NCBI GenBank assembly: GCA_022837205.1
Contig: JALHEL010000103.1
Location: forward strand, 1-14,797
Source: Leptolinea sp.
GTDB taxonomy: Bacteria; Chloroflexota; Anaerolineae; Anaerolineales; Anaerolineaceae
Reading direction: 5' to 3'
Length of the DNA stretch: 14,797 bases
The notes under the pieces are model-generated. The model searched no databases. It saw nothing but the letters and a program-made list of their open reading frames with translations, and was not told the DNA's origin. A program made the translations under genes and the position numbers. Below are positions 7,585 to 14,797 of the stretch, piece by piece. Within the stretch, counting starts at the first letter, position 1, and the number at the start of each line of letters is the position of its first letter.

Positions 7585-8670
7585 ATGCGAAGTAGATTAA
7601 AGTTTACAAGCCTATTTATCCTCTTGTTTTCATTTGGCATTTATGCACAAGTTACAATTCGAGGAACAGTAACGTCAGCCGAAGATCAAGAGCCGCTGCC
7701 TGGCGTAAGTATAACGATAAAAGGAAGTACGGGCGGAACCATTACCGACATCGACGGGAACTATTCCATCGAGATAAATTCCGATAATGTACTCCTCTTC
7801 TCGTACGTAGGGTTTAAGACCCAAGAGCGGCCCGTAAACGGGAGCAGAGTCATCAACGTTGCTCTTGAAACCGACACCTATTTAATGGAAGAGGTGATTG
7901 TAATGGGCTACTCCAGTCAAAAGAAAGCCGAACTGTCCAGTTCTCTGGTGACACTCTCATCGGAACAACTGACAGATGTGAACACTTCTGATGTAGGGAA
8001 TATGCTGCAAGGAAAAGTTGCCGGAGTTGTTGTCTATAATTCTACCGGACAGCCCGGAGCGAATGCAGAAATACGAATCCGGGGAACGGGGTCGATCACG
8101 GCAGATGCAGATCCGCTTTACGTGGTCGACGGTATACCGTACGGAACATTCAATCCAAACGACATCGAAACAATTACAGTGTTGAAAGATGCCGGGGCAA
8201 CTGCTTTGTATGGTTCTGCGGCTGCCGGAGGTGTGATTGTGGTTACCACTAAATCGGCCTCCAAGAACCAGCAGACAAAAGTGAACTTCAAAACGAGGAT
8301 CGGACAGAAAAGCCCCCTGTTTGGGAACTTCAAACTAATGGATTCTAAAGAGTTGTTTCTGATGCATAAGAATTTGTTAAGTGCCTCCCTGTTCAAGCAG
8401 CTTCGTCCTTTCTACCTGTTAGGACAGAATTTTAACTGGCAAGACGCCTTCTTTTCGCCGGGATTGCAACAGAATTACTACACTTCCATCTCGGGCAGCA
8501 CCGGGAAAATGGGATACTTTGCCAGTGTGGATTATTATAATGAAGACGGAACACTTATCAATACTAATTTCGACAGAGTCTCCACCCGTTTGAATCTGAA
8601 CGCCCAACTCTTTTCGAATCTTGAATCAGAGTGCATCGAGTTGGACCACGCTCAACGACGCATACACTAA
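7585..8670 (+). CDS. SusC-like transporter, N-terminal fragment
   Basis: This 361-codon fragment contains, in order: a signal peptide ending about FGIYA/QV (residue 21), a carboxypeptidase-regulatory-like beta-sandwich (about 23-95: IRGTVTSAEDQEPLPGVSI, TDIDGNYSI, LLFSYVGFKTQ) and the TonB-box region EEVIVMGYS (102-110). The plug domain follows (about 115-225), with DVGNMLQGKVAGVVV, IRIRGTGSI, PLYVVDGIPYG and ETITVLKDAGATALYGSAAAGGVIVVTTK. The first barrel strands follow, to STRLNLNAQLFSNLE (about 333-347). The last 14 residues (SECIELDHAQRRIH) are out of frame relative to the family. This fragment alone would lack almost all of the 22-strand barrel and could not transport. Confidence 0.85.
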   Translation: MRSRLKFTSLFILLFSFGIYAQVTIRGTVTSAEDQEPLPGVSITIKGSTGGTITDIDGNYSIEINSDNVLLFSYVGFKTQERPVNGSRVINVALETDTYLMEEVIVMGYSSQKKAELSSSLVTLSSEQLTDVNTSDVGNMLQGKVAGVVVYNSTGQPGANAEIRIRGTGSITADADPLYVVDGIPYGTFNPNDIETITVLKDAGATALYGSAAAGGVIVVTTKSASKNQQTKVNFKTRIGQKSPLFGNFKLMDSKELFLMHKNLLSASLFKQLRPFYLLGQNFNWQDAFFSPGLQQNYYTSISGSTGKMGYFASVDYYNEDGTLINTNFDRVSTRLNLNAQLFSNLESECIELDHAQRRIH

Positions 8671-10480
8671 GATGCCTTGGGATAATCCCTATGATGCCAA
8701 CGGAGAGGTTGTAAAGATCACAAGTGCAGTTCGTCCCGATAACGGAAAAAAATGGTATTCACAGGATAAATGGAATGCCCTTCACAACGAGCAGTATAAT
8801 TACAGCAAATCCAAATCGTACGGGATTGTGGCTGATGTACAGTTCAATTGGTCAATTCTTCCCTGGTTAATATTTACAACTACTAACCGATTTTCTCAAA
8901 ACACATCAAAATATAACCAGTTTATCGATCCAAGATCATACAGTCCGTCTTATGCAAAGGGCTACTTATTAAACAGCATCACTTTAAACAATTCTTTCGG
9001 AACGACGAATATATTAAAGGCAAGTAAAGAAATAGGAGATCATTCTATCAACGGATTGATCGGATGGGAATACGGCATATACGGCACAGACTTTACATCG
9101 GCCTCAGGAATCGGTATGCCGAACGGAATGGATGCATTGAATGCGGCTGCAGTGTATGAAATAGGCGGATATAAGGTTCCGGGAGCAGGATGGTACAGAA
9201 TAGACGCCAGCTCCACTTTCGGCCCAGAACGAAGGACCGGTTATTTTCCGTCGGTAGCTGCTTCATGGCTGTTAAGTAATGAGGGTTTTTTGAAAGATAA
9301 CGATGTGATCTCATTCTTGAAACTTCGCTCTAGTTATGGAGTTACCGGAAATTCAAACATCGGTTCTTTCCGTTATCTCTCTACATTTTCACTCAACAGT
9401 TCCTATCAGAATCAAGTCGGAGCAACCCCCGAGCGGTCTGGGAATCCTTACCTCGGCTGGGAAACTGCATATATGACAGGAGTTGGGTTGGATATCAACC
9501 TATGGAAGAATATCGAACTGAATTTTGATCTTTACAATATCGAAAATAAAGATCTTCTGTTAGCCGTACCCAGAAAACCTTCCACCGGTTTCTTTGAGGG
9601 AATGGAAAATATCGGCAGTGTACGGAATCAAGGAATAGAAATACAATTAAACACCAAAAACATTCAGCACCCGAATTTCACATGGAATACCATGTTCAAC
9701 ATAGGATTCAACAAGAATACCGTGATGGAAACTCCCAATGACGAACATTTTTTGCTTACAAGGAATATGGTTTACCAGGAAGTAAAACGAGGGCAGGATA
9801 TTTACAGTTGGTATATGCCCAAATGGCTGGGTGTAGATCCTGAAAATGGAGATCCGCTATGGGAAAAAATAGTACGGGATGATAACGGAAATATTATTGA
9901 ACGGTCAGCCACAAATGATTTTACCCAGGCTGGTTCCCAGGTTGTGGGAAAAGCTACGCCGAAATTCAGTGGAGGATTTATCAATAATCTCACATTCAAA
10001 GGATTCAGTCTGAATATCAACACAAACTTTGTATATGGGAATAAGATATTCAACTATAATCGTTTAGCGATGGATGCGGACGGAGCATATCTGGGGTATA
10101 ACCAAATGTCCATCGACAACAGCCAATTGGGGTGGAAAAGATGGGAAGAGAAAGGCGACATTGCCACTCATCCGAAAGCTGTAATGAATGGAAACAAAGG
10201 ATCCAACAACATATCATCACGCTATTTGGAAGATGGGGGCTTTTTTAGGATAAAAAACATTACACTGGGATACAATCTTCCTCCAAACTTGTTGAAAAAA
10301 ATATCCATGTCGAATTGCAGAGTATATATATCCGGCGATAACCTTTTCACCATCACCCGATTCTCGGGAATGGATCCGGAGGTAAGCCTTAAAACAACCG
10401 AATATTCGCTCGCCGGGTTATATGCCGATAATTATCCTATCAGCCGCCAGATTTTGGTTGGAGTCGAAATCAGCTTTTAA
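8621..10480 (+). CDS. SusC-like transporter, C-terminal barrel fragment
   Basis: This frame is open from 8600; position 8621 is a TTG and not a convincing natural start. The translation carries the rest of the SusC barrel: LNDAYTKMPWDNPYDANGE near its start, then a run of outer-membrane strands, FGPERRTGYFPSVAASW (200-216), LKLRSSYGVTGN, WETAYMTGVGLDINLW, NIGSVRNQGIEIQLN, YSWYMPKWLGVDPENGDPLW, FKGFSLNINTNFVYGNKIFN and the terminal YISGDNLFTITRFSGMDPE, ending IGVEISF-like as VGVEISF. A C-terminal aromatic (Phe) is usual for outer-membrane barrels. GGYKVPGAGWYRIDASSTF (182-200) is about 22-27 residues shorter than family members at this point. The susD gene follows after 18 bases. Confidence 0.82.
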   Translation: MNQSASSWTTLNDAYTKMPWDNPYDANGEVVKITSAVRPDNGKKWYSQDKWNALHNEQYNYSKSKSYGIVADVQFNWSILPWLIFTTTNRFSQNTSKYNQFIDPRSYSPSYAKGYLLNSITLNNSFGTTNILKASKEIGDHSINGLIGWEYGIYGTDFTSASGIGMPNGMDALNAAAVYEIGGYKVPGAGWYRIDASSTFGPERRTGYFPSVAASWLLSNEGFLKDNDVISFLKLRSSYGVTGNSNIGSFRYLSTFSLNSSYQNQVGATPERSGNPYLGWETAYMTGVGLDINLWKNIELNFDLYNIENKDLLLAVPRKPSTGFFEGMENIGSVRNQGIEIQLNTKNIQHPNFTWNTMFNIGFNKNTVMETPNDEHFLLTRNMVYQEVKRGQDIYSWYMPKWLGVDPENGDPLWEKIVRDDNGNIIERSATNDFTQAGSQVVGKATPKFSGGFINNLTFKGFSLNINTNFVYGNKIFNYNRLAMDADGAYLGYNQMSIDNSQLGWKRWEEKGDIATHPKAVMNGNKGSNNISSRYLEDGGFFRIKNITLGYNLPPNLLKKISMSNCRVYISGDNLFTITRFSGMDPEVSLKTTEYSLAGLYADNYPISRQILVGVEISF

Positions 10481-10498
10481 TGAGTAAAAACGAAAATT

Positions 10499-12169
10499 AT
10501 GAAAAAAATAATACTATATACCGCATCGTTACTTTTACTGGTAACAACATCGTGCAATTTGGACTATTTCCCTTCCGATGCCTTGACTCCGGAACAACTG
10601 TCTAAAGATCCGGGTGGAGCAATATATATTACCGATGGGAATTATTCTATGTTTAAAGATGAATATGAATACAAAGGATTGTATGCAAGTGGAAACACTT
10701 ACATCCGACATTATATGCAAATGACTGAATATCCGAGCGATAACGTGACTCTTTCGGGACGTACTACCGACCCGCTGTACGAAGCGGCGGTTTACCGGAC
10801 AAATAGCACATTAAAAAACGTTTCCACCGTCTGGTGGCTGGGGTACAAGATTATTCTAGGTGCTAACTCCGTGATAGAAAATGTGCAGGACGGCGCATCC
10901 GTCGAATCGGATCATATAAAAGGGGAAAATTATTTTCTGAGAGCCATTACTCATCTACACCTGGTAACCCTGTACGCAAAACCTTATTCTTACGGCAGGG
11001 ATAACCAGGGAATTATTTTGCGAACAAGCACCAATACAATAGAATCTTCTTTCTCAACAGTAGGGGAAGTATATGATCAGATAGTAGAAGACCTTCAAAA
11101 CGCCATTGCGCTCATGAGTAAAGGTACCCGCAGAGGAAACGCGGGATATGTATCGAAGGAAGCTGCACAAGGTCTGCTTTCGAGAGTCTATTTGTATATG
11201 GAGAAAAATCAGGAAGTAGTGGATCTGGTGACTAACGAGATGCTAAACGGCGCGTCACCCGAGTCGAAACTGGAACCCACGGCCACGTACCCCTCCTATT
11301 TTGCCAACGCGCTATCTTCAAAAGAGACACTTTGGGCAATTGCGCATACATCGCTTGAAACAAAGGGACAGTCATCGATCGCTTCCATGTATATTAACGA
11401 CGGTATGGGATGGGGTGAAGTGCTTTCGTCCGATCCGTTGAATAATCTATACGATAGATACCCGCAAGATGTGCGATATACCTCTTACGTAATTCCTAAA
11501 TTTGACAGTAACGAATCGGTCATGATGATCAGTTGGCCAGTAGAAAGCAGCGGCGGCGACGATTTTCGATCGAACGAATTGCGGGATGTGGAATATAACG
11601 CTATAAGTAAGAAATATTTCTTTAAGGAAGGCTCCCAGGATATAAGTGTGGAGACCGAAATCGTCAACGGTTATCCTCTGCATTTTATTATATGGAATGG
11701 GAGTAAATACCACGTCCGTTTAACAAGGAAAATGCAAAACAGAAATAGCTTTCCGTTGTATTACATCAGTAAATTCTCCTATCAGGACGGCGACCCCATG
11801 CTGAGTTCACCAGTTATGCTACGATGGGGCGAAGTGTTGCTTAACAGGGCCGAAGCGTATGCCAAATTGGGTAAAGAAACCGAAGCGCTGGCCGATGTTA
11901 ATGTAATTCGCCAGCGGGCCGGATTATCGGGGGATGCACTTTTTACAACTCATAATATCAAAGAGAGGGGGTACGGGTCAGCACTGGACGTCGTGTTGGA
12001 TGAAAGGCGACTGGAATTGGCTTTCGAAGGGCACCGCATGTTCGACCTCTATCGCAACAAAAAAGATATGGATCGCCGTTTTGCCGGAGTACAACCATGG
12101 GAGATCGTAAAATACGACGATTCCAAAATACAATATCCTATTCCTTTTGATGAAACTTCAGTAAAATAA
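10499..12169 (+). CDS. SusD/RagB-family surface glycan-binding lipoprotein
   Basis: This is a 556-residue lipoprotein whose signal peptide ends TTSC, lipidated at Cys19. It follows a SusC gene at 18 bases, the invariant pairing of this family. It forms the hinged lid over the SusC barrel at the cell surface and binds oligosaccharide before import. Recognisable family segments include GENYFLRAITHLHLVTLYAKPY near residue 141 (a TPR-like helix), SKEAAQGLLSRVYLYM, and the C-terminal RWGEVLLNRAEAYAKLG, ADVNVIRQRAG and LDERRLELAFEGHRMFDLYR. It ends IQYPIPFDETSVK, slightly shorter than the usual PIP-containing tail but otherwise complete. There is no frameshift, in contrast to its SusC partner. The family call is firm; the glycan bound is unknown. 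Confidence 0.92.
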   Translation: MKKIILYTASLLLLVTTSCNLDYFPSDALTPEQLSKDPGGAIYITDGNYSMFKDEYEYKGLYASGNTYIRHYMQMTEYPSDNVTLSGRTTDPLYEAAVYRTNSTLKNVSTVWWLGYKIILGANSVIENVQDGASVESDHIKGENYFLRAITHLHLVTLYAKPYSYGRDNQGIILRTSTNTIESSFSTVGEVYDQIVEDLQNAIALMSKGTRRGNAGYVSKEAAQGLLSRVYLYMEKNQEVVDLVTNEMLNGASPESKLEPTATYPSYFANALSSKETLWAIAHTSLETKGQSSIASMYINDGMGWGEVLSSDPLNNLYDRYPQDVRYTSYVIPKFDSNESVMMISWPVESSGGDDFRSNELRDVEYNAISKKYFFKEGSQDISVETEIVNGYPLHFIIWNGSKYHVRLTRKMQNRNSFPLYYISKFSYQDGDPMLSSPVMLRWGEVLLNRAEAYAKLGKETEALADVNVIRQRAGLSGDALFTTHNIKERGYGSALDVVLDERRLELAFEGHRMFDLYRNKKDMDRRFAGVQPWEIVKYDDSKIQYPIPFDETSVK

Positions 12170-12193
12170 AAAACAGAATAACAACAATAAAAT

Positions 12194-13084
12194 ATGAGAA
12201 CAATGAAAAATTATATTCAATTTTCACTTATAGGCCTGATTGCATTCATAATTATTTCTTGTGAGAAAACAGAAATACCTATGGCCTTATTTGATTATCA
12301 GATTGATGGAATAACAGTTCAGTTTACAAATTATTCTACAGATGCGACCGAATATCTATGGGATTTCGGAGACGGGAATACATCGGCCGAGGAAAACCCG
12401 CTCCATAAATATTCGGAATCGGGCAGTTTTATCATCACGCTGACAGTGAAAGGGAAAGGTGGAACCAAAACAATCAAAGAGATGCTCAAAATCCAAAAAC
12501 CGGCCCTTATCCAGATTGACGGGAATTTCGATGACTGGGACGCCGTTCCCGCCGAACAACTATCTTCCGCGATCGGTTCTTCTGATGCATCTCTGACAGC
12601 ACTGCATGAAATGAAAGCTTGTACTGATGATAACTATATATACTTATATCTGGTATATGATCAAAGTAAAGTGGCTCCTTTAGATATCTTTATAAACACT
12701 GATAACAATCCGTCGTCGGGCGGAAATTCATGGCTGTGGGATCCCTGTGGCGCAGATTTTCTGATAGAAGGTTTTATTACAGAGAAAATGGAAGATGCCA
12801 TTGTTTTCAACTGGCCGTCAGATAAACCCCAGGATGGATGGGAATGGGTAGAGGCGCTAGGCAGTGGAAGCGGAATAATCAATATGTCTGAGCCCAAGAC
12901 CGTCAACGGAAATCTTGTTAAAGTAGAGATGAGTATTATCAAAGAGATGCTGCCTACTTCTCTTGCTTCTGAAATCGGAATCGGCATATTCTCTTCTAAT
13001 GAGGACTGGGCAGAAACCGGTTCATTGCCAAATGCTCCTTCAGGGTCACCCGCACCACCATTAATGAAAATAAAAATTCAATAA
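12194..13084 (+). CDS. PKD plus CBM9-like surface lipoprotein, probable SusE/F-position glycan binder
   Basis: This is a 296-residue lipoprotein with a hydrophobic segment ending IISC (Cys23). A PKD domain occupies about residues 30-100, marked by YLWDFGDGNTS (54-64), NPLHKYSESGSFIITLTV and a closing TKTIKEMLKI. It is followed by a second domain opening with IDGNFDDWDAVPA (108-120), characteristic of the CBM9-like/DOMON-like sugar-binding fold, and running to the C-terminus. No catalytic motif is visible. Directly downstream of susD (24 bases) is where surface glycan-binding proteins normally sit, with the PKD domain as spacer and the CBM9-like domain as binding head. ATG at codon 4 (12203, MKNYIQFS) is a credible alternative start, since it gives a more usual lipoprotein N-terminus. 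Domain calls come from motifs; binding is inferred. Confidence 0.72.
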   Translation: MRTMKNYIQFSLIGLIAFIIISCEKTEIPMALFDYQIDGITVQFTNYSTDATEYLWDFGDGNTSAEENPLHKYSESGSFIITLTVKGKGGTKTIKEMLKIQKPALIQIDGNFDDWDAVPAEQLSSAIGSSDASLTALHEMKACTDDNYIYLYLVYDQSKVAPLDIFINTDNNPSSGGNSWLWDPCGADFLIEGFITEKMEDAIVFNWPSDKPQDGWEWVEALGSGSGIINMSEPKTVNGNLVKVEMSIIKEMLPTSLASEIGIGIFSSNEDWAETGSLPNAPSGSPAPPLMKIKIQ

Positions 13085-13098
13085 GTAACAATCAAAAT

Positions 13099-14502
13099 AT
13101 GCGAAGAAAAAATCACTTTATTTTTGCATGGTTATTTACCTTTATCATTGTTGTAACCTCTTGTGGTTCTACAGATCCCAATAGCGGGAACGATAATGAT
13201 AAAGGTATGATCAAGGTAGCTTATAAAAAATCGGAAGAGATCATTATCAATCCGGAAAGAGGTTTTTATAACTACAATTCCTTTAGTACACAAGACAATA
13301 ACATATTAACGTCCCAACAGGTAAAAAACAACAGAAACGCAGGTAGGTCTCTCATGTTGAATCTTTATTACTTATATGATTTTCGGGACAAACCCATTTC
13401 TGATGATTTTTTAAACAGGATTGGAACAAATATGAAAGCTCTTCGCGAAGGAGGGGGAAAATGCATCTTACGATTTGCTTATTCAGATAATGAACAAAAC
13501 AAACCGTGGGATGCCCCCCTCGATTTAGTGCTGCAACATATTGAACAACTTAAACCGTATCTTACCGATTACGCTGATGTAATATATGCTGTGGAAGCCG
13601 GTTTTATAGGTATCTGGGGAGAGTGGTATTACACGGAAAATTTTGTCATGAGTCCCCAAACCATTGAGGATTACAGTTCCAGAAAAAAAGTGTTGGAAGC
13701 GCTGTTGAATTCTCTTCCTAAAGAAAGAATGATATGTGTAAGAACACCGTCATACAAGATCAACAGCTTCAACATCAACTATTCAGACACAATTACAGCA
13801 TCGAAGGCATATAACGGATCATTTCTGTCACGCCTTGGTTCTCACAATGATTGTTTTCTGGCCAGTTCCAATGATGTGGGCACATTCAATAATTCACAAG
13901 AAAGGGCATTTTGGGAGAGCGAAACAAAATATACGGTGATGGGCGGCGAGACTTGCGGATTGTCGAACTATTCGGCATGTGAGAACGCTATTATTCAGAT
14001 GGAAAAATATCACTGGTCGTATCTTAACTCCGATTATCATCCGTCTGTTCTTTCTAATTGGAAAGCCAAAGGCTGTTTCGAAGAGATTTCCAAACGTATG
14101 GGATACAGGTTTGTCATCACAGAAGGTGAGTTTACCAAAGAACCCCGGGCTGGTGAAAAATTAAATCTGAAGTTAAAAATTAAGAATGTAGGATTCGCTT
14201 CTCCCGTTAATCCAAGAAATGTGGAGCTGGTATTGGTTTCAAAAACAAATGCCAGTGAGGCCTACAAAATAAAGATCAACGCCGATCCCAGAAAATGGTT
14301 TGCAGGAGAAGAACATTCACTGGATATTACCTATACCTTACCTGCTCAAACGAGAAATAACGAATATAATGTTTACCTGAATCTGCCCGATCCGGCTCCT
14401 GCTTTGTCGGCAAGACCTGAATACAGCATCCGGTTAGCCAATCAGGATATGTGGAATGAAGAGACAGGGTATAATAAGATTCACGCCATCTCTGTAAAAT
14501 AA
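13099..14502 (+). CDS. DUF4874/DUF4832 lipoprotein, candidate uncharacterised glycoside hydrolase
   Basis: This is a 467-residue exported lipoprotein with signal peptide ending VTSC (Cys22), followed by a Ser/Asn/Asp-rich linker. The body matches the paired DUF4874 (N-terminal) and DUF4832 families: NPERGFYNYNSF (51-62), a barrel strand KCILRFAYSD (121-130), VEAGFIGIWGEWYYTE (165-180), TVMGGETC (279-286) and YHWSYLNSDYH (304-314). From about residue 338 a beta-sandwich domain follows (EGEFTKEPRAGEKLNLKLK). The layout resembles a TIM-barrel clan-A glycosidase, with Glu175 in WGEW and Glu284 in GGE as candidate catalytic residues. I know of no assigned activity and give none. Last gene of the operon, 14 bases after the previous one and before a strong terminator, it is probably a surface enzyme acting on the locus substrate. 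Confidence 0.7.
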   Translation: MRRKNHFIFAWLFTFIIVVTSCGSTDPNSGNDNDKGMIKVAYKKSEEIIINPERGFYNYNSFSTQDNNILTSQQVKNNRNAGRSLMLNLYYLYDFRDKPISDDFLNRIGTNMKALREGGGKCILRFAYSDNEQNKPWDAPLDLVLQHIEQLKPYLTDYADVIYAVEAGFIGIWGEWYYTENFVMSPQTIEDYSSRKKVLEALLNSLPKERMICVRTPSYKINSFNINYSDTITASKAYNGSFLSRLGSHNDCFLASSNDVGTFNNSQERAFWESETKYTVMGGETCGLSNYSACENAIIQMEKYHWSYLNSDYHPSVLSNWKAKGCFEEISKRMGYRFVITEGEFTKEPRAGEKLNLKLKIKNVGFASPVNPRNVELVLVSKTNASEAYKIKINADPRKWFAGEEHSLDITYTLPAQTRNNEYNVYLNLPDPAPALSARPEYSIRLANQDMWNEETGYNKIHAISVK

Positions 14503-14556
14503 GGACAGTAATACCCTTTCAGGATTAACATCCCGAAATTTATCTGAAAGTTGAAA

Positions 14557-14594
14557 AAAGAGGTGAAATTTTCTTGTTTCACCTCTTTCATTTT
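14557..14594 (+). terminator. Rho-independent terminator ending the operon
   Basis: AAAGAGGTGAAA (14557-14568) pairs perfectly with TTTCACCTCTTT (14577-14588), a 12-bp stem with an 8-base loop, followed by CATTTT. It starts 55 bases after the stop of the DUF4874/DUF4832 gene and lies upstream of a separate promoter element. It marks the 3' end of the transcription unit that begins near 1255. Confidence 0.85.
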
Positions 14595-14613
14595 ATATAT
14601 AACAAAAAGATTG

Positions 14614-14621
14614 TAAATTTG
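14614..14621 (+). promoter_or_regulatory. Candidate -7 promoter element for the HAD-family gene
   Basis: TAAATTTG matches the Bacteroidota TAnnTTTG element exactly and lies 26 bases before the ATG at 14648, downstream of the terminator. No good -33 TTG is visible at the expected spacing; only a T-rich CATTTT lies there. It supports independent transcription of the last gene. Confidence 0.5.
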
Positions 14622-14647
14622 CATGGAATAAATTCTTTTCCTCAAAA

Positions 14648-14797
14648 ATGAAACTCTCTTTCTTAAGTTATTTGAAACAAAATCATTATGCAGATCTGGA
14701 TCTTAAAGCCGTACTTTTTGATATGGACGGCGTTTTATACGATTCCATGCCGGCACACGCCAGTTCCTGGCATGACACCATGGTAGAATTTGGTTAT
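14648..14797 (+). CDS. HAD-superfamily hydrolase, beta-phosphoglucomutase-like, N-terminus (partial)
   Basis: Fifty codons are present before the window ends. LFDMDGVLYDSMPAH (23-37) is HAD motif I, with nucleophile Asp25 and acid/base Asp27. The following helix with HASSWHDTM resembles the cap region of beta-phosphoglucomutase and related sugar-phosphate phosphatases. The motif starts unusually far in, after about 20 residues; family members often begin within the first 10. It follows a terminator and has its own -7 element, so it is not part of the upstream operon. The exact substrate cannot be judged from this fragment. Confidence 0.8.
   Translation, partial: MKLSFLSYLKQNHYADLDLKAVLFDMDGVLYDSMPAHASSWHDTMVEFGY

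Larger units (their letters stand above)
7585..10480 (+). pseudogene. SusC-family TonB-dependent outer-membrane transporter, frameshifted
   Basis: The whole SusC-type gene spans this interval but is split between two frames. The first frame runs from ATG 7585 to TAA 8668-8670; the second is open from 8600 to TAA 10478-10480. Homology to SusC continues across the break, so this was one gene of roughly 1000 codons encoding the transporter that works with the SusD protein encoded 18 bases downstream. Going from the first to the second frame needs a net +1 or -2 shift (or loss of 3n+2 bases) between 8600 and 8668, most likely near 8611-8630. No slippery heptamer is visible there, so programmed frameshifting is unlikely. 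A second, in-frame shortening is seen near 9185-9200. Real decay and assembly or sequencing error cannot be separated from this sequence alone; every other gene in the operon is intact. Confidence 0.8.

Noticed and set aside
8600..8670. Programmed ribosomal frameshift in susC
   Set aside because: No X-XXY-YYZ slippery heptamer lies in the overlap (only a run of four T at 8611-8614), and SusC genes are not known to use recoding. Residues also appear to be missing, which a frameshift would not explain.
1..14797. Mobile elements, tRNA or rRNA genes
   Set aside because: No transposase, integrase, terminal inverted repeats, tRNA-like cloverleaf or rRNA sequence was recognised. All gaps between genes are shorter than 300 bases and are explained by promoters, terminators or leaders.

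Overview
The window looks like a Bacteroidales (Bacteroidota) chromosome. The evidence is a SusC/SusD pair, several short lipoprotein signal peptides, A/T-rich leaders in place of strong Shine-Dalgarno sites, and two exact matches to the Bacteroidota -7 promoter element TAnnTTTG. The genus cannot be fixed from sequence alone. Nothing mobile, no RNA gene and no CRISPR array was seen.

Layout. (1) 1-170: 3' end of glucose-6-phosphate isomerase (pgi). It is separated by a strong hairpin terminator from a convergent DeoR/AgaR-type repressor gene (236-1024, minus strand). (2) 1025-1283: divergent control region with repeated TTTCGAAAC/GTTTCG motifs, one of which sits inside the predicted promoter of the rightward operon. 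(3) 1284-5425: four cytoplasmic enzyme genes, almost gapless: an AgaS-like SIS-domain galactosamine-6-phosphate deaminase/isomerase, a KbaZ/GatZ-like tagatose-bisphosphate aldolase subunit, a PfkB-family sugar kinase and a class II (KbaY/GatY-like) aldolase. (4) 5531-14502: five genes for exported proteins: a GH36-like alpha-galactosidase lipoprotein, a broken SusC-type TonB-dependent transporter, a SusD lipoprotein, a PKD plus CBM9-like surface lipoprotein, and a DUF4874/DUF4832 lipoprotein that looks like an uncharacterised TIM-barrel glycosidase. (5) 14557-14588: a 12-bp perfect hairpin terminator, then the start of a HAD/beta-phosphoglucomutase-like gene that runs off the window.

Interpretation. 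Regions 2-4 read as one polysaccharide utilisation locus whose outer-membrane capture genes share a transcription unit with the tagatose-6-phosphate branch of galactosamine catabolism. In the proposed scheme, surface or periplasmic enzymes release alpha-linked galactose or galactosaminide units. Imported and phosphorylated galactosamine is converted by AgaS to tagatose-6-phosphate, phosphorylated to the 1,6-bisphosphate by the PfkB kinase, and cleaved to triose phosphates by the aldolase pair. The phospho-sugar probably relieves the DeoR-type repressor. The aminosugar kinase, deacetylase and inner-membrane transporter are not in the window.

The main oddities are a frameshift in susC near 8611-8630, a second apparent in-frame loss in the same gene near 9185-9200, and the unassigned DUF4874/DUF4832 protein as the likely substrate-defining enzyme.
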